The position numbers and the translations under genes are program-made. Shown here in pieces: positions 62,000-64,000 of a DNA stretch of 64,000 nucleotides; positions within the stretch are counted from its first letter, which is position 1; every line of letters starts with the position of its first letter. Under the pieces are notes generated by a model that saw nothing but the letters and a program-made list of their open reading frames with translations, did not search any database and was not told the DNA's origin. Origin of the DNA: Paracoccus denitrificans (GTDB taxonomy: Bacteria > Pseudomonadota > Alphaproteobacteria > Rhodobacterales > Rhodobacteraceae); the NCBI GenBank assembly GCA_003240735.1, contig QFNE01000003.1, positions 186,001 through 250,000 on the forward strand, written 5' to 3'.

Positions 62000-62751
62000 C
62001 AGTTCGCGCCCTTCACCAGCCCGATGATCGGCCCCATCCGCCGACCCCAGTCGTTGCGCCGGATATCGGGCGCATAAAGCCGGCTGATCGAGCCGTCGAA
62101 GTACAGCGCGTTCGGCGCCTTCAACCCGTCGCGGAAGAACCGGGCAAAGTCCCAGAACGTCACCGCGCGCTCGGAAATGACGAACCACGCCGTCTGCATG
62201 TCAGCCGACACCCCGACCCCGTTGCGGACATAGCGGGAATCGCTGTCCTTCAGGAAACGTGGGTGCAGTTCGCCGTTCAGAACCAGCAGCGGGCCCGACT
62301 GCGTAGCCAGACGGCACTGCGGGTCCGCACGCTGAAAGCGCATCGTTTCAATGACTTGAAAGGGTGCCTTGGCGCCGACGCAGAAAACGCCGTTGGGCCG
62401 CATCCCGAAATTGCCGCCACCGCCAGCGGTGATCAACTGACCCTTTTCGACGCCATCCGCGCGGTACAGCCCGACCGGGCTGTAATCGGCGTGATACATG
62501 CCTGCGTTCATCGCAAAGGCCAACGTTTCATTGGGTTTCAGCGTGCCGCGCACGGCTGAAAACTCGCCCAGAATCTTGCCGTCAGCGCCGTCCAGCCACA
62601 GCCGCAGATCGCCCTGTTCGGCCGCGCCGACCTCGCAGACGGTATAGCGGTTTCCCTCAAACTCCTGCGTGTTGCAGGTGTCCGCGACCGCAGGCAGCGC
62701 GAATGCCAGCAACGCGCCGACGGCCAGTCCCATCCGCCGTGACAGCCCCAC
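61999..62751 (-). CDS. Exported phosphodiester glycosidase family protein (DUF2233)
   Basis: A protein of about 250 residues with a signal peptide (GLSRRMGLAVGALLAFALP, cleavage after AVA). The mature part carries AFAMNAGMYHADYSPVGLY, GGGGNFGMRPNGVFCVG, SGPLLVLNGELHPRF, RNGVGVS and ALYFDGSISRLYAP, the pattern of the NAGPA/DUF2233 family whose human member removes N-acetylglucosamine from phosphodiesters. The bacterial substrate is unknown. The likely start is GTG at 62751, directly after the rbfA stop; ATG at 62733 is an alternative. Confidence 0.83.
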   Translation of the reverse strand: MGLSRRMGLAVGALLAFALPAVADTCNTQEFEGNRYTVCEVGAAEQGDLRLWLDGADGKILGEFSAVRGTLKPNETLAFAMNAGMYHADYSPVGLYRADGVEKGQLITAGGGGNFGMRPNGVFCVGAKAPFQVIETMRFQRADPQCRLATQSGPLLVLNGELHPRFLKDSDSRYVRNGVGVSADMQTAWFVISERAVTFWDFARFFRDGLKAPNALYFDGSISRLYAPDIRRNDWGRRMGPIIGLVKGAN

Positions 62752-62752
62752 C

Positions 62753-63202
62753 CTAGCGGTCCTGTTCGGGCGCGTAGGGGTCGCTGTCGCTGTCGTCATC
62801 GGCGTCAAGGTCGCGACGCACGCGATCTTCGGCGAACAGGCGACGGGTGTCGTCCATGCGGTCGAAGGTTTCGTCCAGCACGAAGCGCAGGTCCGGCGCA
62901 TATTTCAGCGTCAGTTCCTTGGCGACCAGATGGCGCAGCTCGCGACTGTTGCGACGCAGCGCGGCCAGCGCGCCTTCGGCGTCGTTGCCCATCAGGGGCA
63001 GGACATACGCCGTGGCGATCTTCAGGTCGGGCGACGTGCGCACCTCGCCCACGGTGATGGAAAAGCGGTTCAGATCCGGGTCGTGCACGTCTGCGCGCGC
63101 CAGCACGTCAGACAGCGTGCGGCGGATCAGTTCGCCGACGCGAAGCTGTCGTTGGGACGGGCCGTGGCCCTGATGAAAGCGGTTCGATGCCATACGTCCC
63201 AT
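62753..63202 (-). CDS. rbfA: Ribosome-binding factor A
   Basis: RbfA binds the 30S subunit late in assembly. The 149-residue protein opens SQRQLRVGELIRRTLSDVLARADV, continues ITVGEVRTSPDLKIATAYVLPL with the KH-type fold, and has LKYAPDLRFVLDETFDRMDD. The tail after residue 125 is acidic and variable. Starts at 63202 or 63193 are both possible. It is divergent from dapB and heads the rbfA-glycosidase-truB set. Confidence 0.94.
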   Translation of the reverse strand: MGRMASNRFHQGHGPSQRQLRVGELIRRTLSDVLARADVHDPDLNRFSITVGEVRTSPDLKIATAYVLPLMGNDAEGALAALRRNSRELRHLVAKELTLKYAPDLRFVLDETFDRMDDTRRLFAEDRVRRDLDADDDSDSDPYAPEQDR

Positions 63203-63262
63203 CTAGGGGGTCGCGGGACGGCCCGCAACGGTTTAGGAACGCCCAAACGAAAGGGTTATGCG

Positions 63263-64000
63263 ATGGAAAAGCCGGGAATTGTCGTCGTCGGCGCCAAAGG
63301 CCGCATGGGGCGGATGCTGATCGACACGGTGCTGGCATCGCCCGATGCGCGGCTGGTCGGCGCGGTCGTTCCAAAGGGCAGCGACTGGGTCGGACGCGAT
63401 CTGGGCCAGTGCCTTGGTCGTGCCGATCTGGGCCTGACGGTCACCGACGATGCCGTGGGCGCAATCGCCCGGGCGCAGGCGGTCATCGACTTCACCACCC
63501 CCGCCGCGACCGTCGCATTTGCCGAACTGACCGCGCAGGCGCGCGCGGTCCATGTCATCGGGACGACCGGCCTGTCCGACGCCGATCTTGTCAAGATCGC
63601 CGCCGCCGCGCGTCACGCCCCCATCATCCGCGCCGGCAACATGAGCCTTGGGGTCAACCTGCTGATGGGCCTGACCCGCAAGGTCGCCGCGGTCCTTGGC
63701 ACCGACTGGGACATCGAAATCGTCGAGGCGCATCACCGCCACAAGGTCGATGCGCCCTCCGGCACGGCCCTGATGCTGGGCGAGGCGGCCGCCGAAGGCC
63801 GCGGCGCCACGCTGGACGATCTGCGCACGCCAGCCCGCGAAGGGCTGACTGGACCCCGCGCCCCCGGCAGCATCGGCTTTGCGGCGATCCGGGGGGGCGA
63901 TGTCGTGGGCGAACATGACGTGATCTTTGCAGGTCAGGGCGAACGCGTGGTCCTGCGCCATCTGGCGACCGACCGCGCCATCTTTGCGCGCGGTGCCCTC
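63263..64000 (+). CDS. dapB: 4-hydroxy-tetrahydrodipicolinate reductase, partial (3' end outside window)
   Basis: The reading frame from ATG 63263 is open to the window end (246 codons). It begins GIVVVGAKGRMGRMLIDTVL (NAD(P)H site), then VIDFTTPAATVAFAEL and the catalytic region EIVEAHHRHKVDAPSGTA, with GSIGFAAIRGGDVVGEHDVI. DapB reduces the product of DapA in lysine and peptidoglycan precursor synthesis; dapF at the left end of the window acts later in the same pathway. Only about 20 residues should be missing. Confidence 0.94.
   Translation, partial: MEKPGIVVVGAKGRMGRMLIDTVLASPDARLVGAVVPKGSDWVGRDLGQCLGRADLGLTVTDDAVGAIARAQAVIDFTTPAATVAFAELTAQARAVHVIGTTGLSDADLVKIAAAARHAPIIRAGNMSLGVNLLMGLTRKVAAVLGTDWDIEIVEAHHRHKVDAPSGTALMLGEAAAEGRGATLDDLRTPAREGLTGPRAPGSIGFAAIRGGDVVGEHDVIFAGQGERVVLRHLATDRAIFARGAL

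Overview
The window reads as chromosomal DNA of a high-GC alphaproteobacterium, most likely of the Rhodobacterales (Rhodobacter/Paracoccus/Roseobacter type). Pointers are the PhyR-NepR-EcfG stress locus, the hemJ-rho-mnmE-mnmG-rsmG-parA-parB order, hrcA-grpE without dnaK, glutathione-dependent formaldehyde genes and a Rieske betaine monooxygenase. This placement comes from family content and gene order, not from a database search.

Layout. Bases 1-1922 carry two glycosyltransferases, the first clearly AT-rich, ending at a tRNA-Lys whose 3' end faces them; this looks like the edge of a surface-polysaccharide island. Bases 2254-15404 are housekeeping: dapF-mtaB, a Tat-exported cpdB, xseB-ispA-dxs, a VIT transporter with an SH3 protein, a PAP2 protein, an SDR, a luciferase-like oxidoreductase, amn and hupB. 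Bases 15544-18991 are the general stress response core: phyR divergent from nepR-ecfG, with a GGAAC-N17-CGTT promoter, then a HisKA_2 kinase. nepR (48 aa) is easy to miss.

Bases 18999-29763 look like the replication origin region. dnaQ, coaE and aroE point left; hemJ, rho, mnmE, mnmG, rsmG, parA and parB point right. Between them lie about 450 bp with at least six DnaA-box-like sites. Two parS palindromes sit in the first codons of mnmG and rsmG.

Bases 29768-42162 hold hemW-ridA-rdgB-rph, hrcA-grpE, class III alcohol dehydrogenase, a ClpP-like protease, a GNAT, the sulfate ABC operon cysA-sbp-cysT-cysW, S-formylglutathione hydrolase and an unassigned exported protein. Bases 42175-51393 form one leftward array fdoG-fdoH-fdoI-fdhE-selA-selB-selC. 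It encodes a selenocysteine formate dehydrogenase (in-frame UGA at 50797-50799), its maturation factor, and the Sec machinery including tRNA-Sec; selD lies 5 kb away. Bases 51549-58733 hold an overlapping msrC-GFA-GFA-lysE-rluA operon, a betaine monooxygenase pair (gbcA-gbcB), selD and a GlxA-type regulator. The rest is a PLDc_N-type peptide, hslU, a membrane protein, truB, a phosphodiester glycosidase family protein, rbfA and the start of dapB.

How the genes fit together. Betaine demethylation by GbcAB releases formaldehyde. AdhC and FghA would carry it through glutathione adducts to formate, and the Sec formate dehydrogenase would oxidise formate to CO2. The window thus holds a nearly complete C1 route together with the selenium machinery for its last step. 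That link is inference from gene content.
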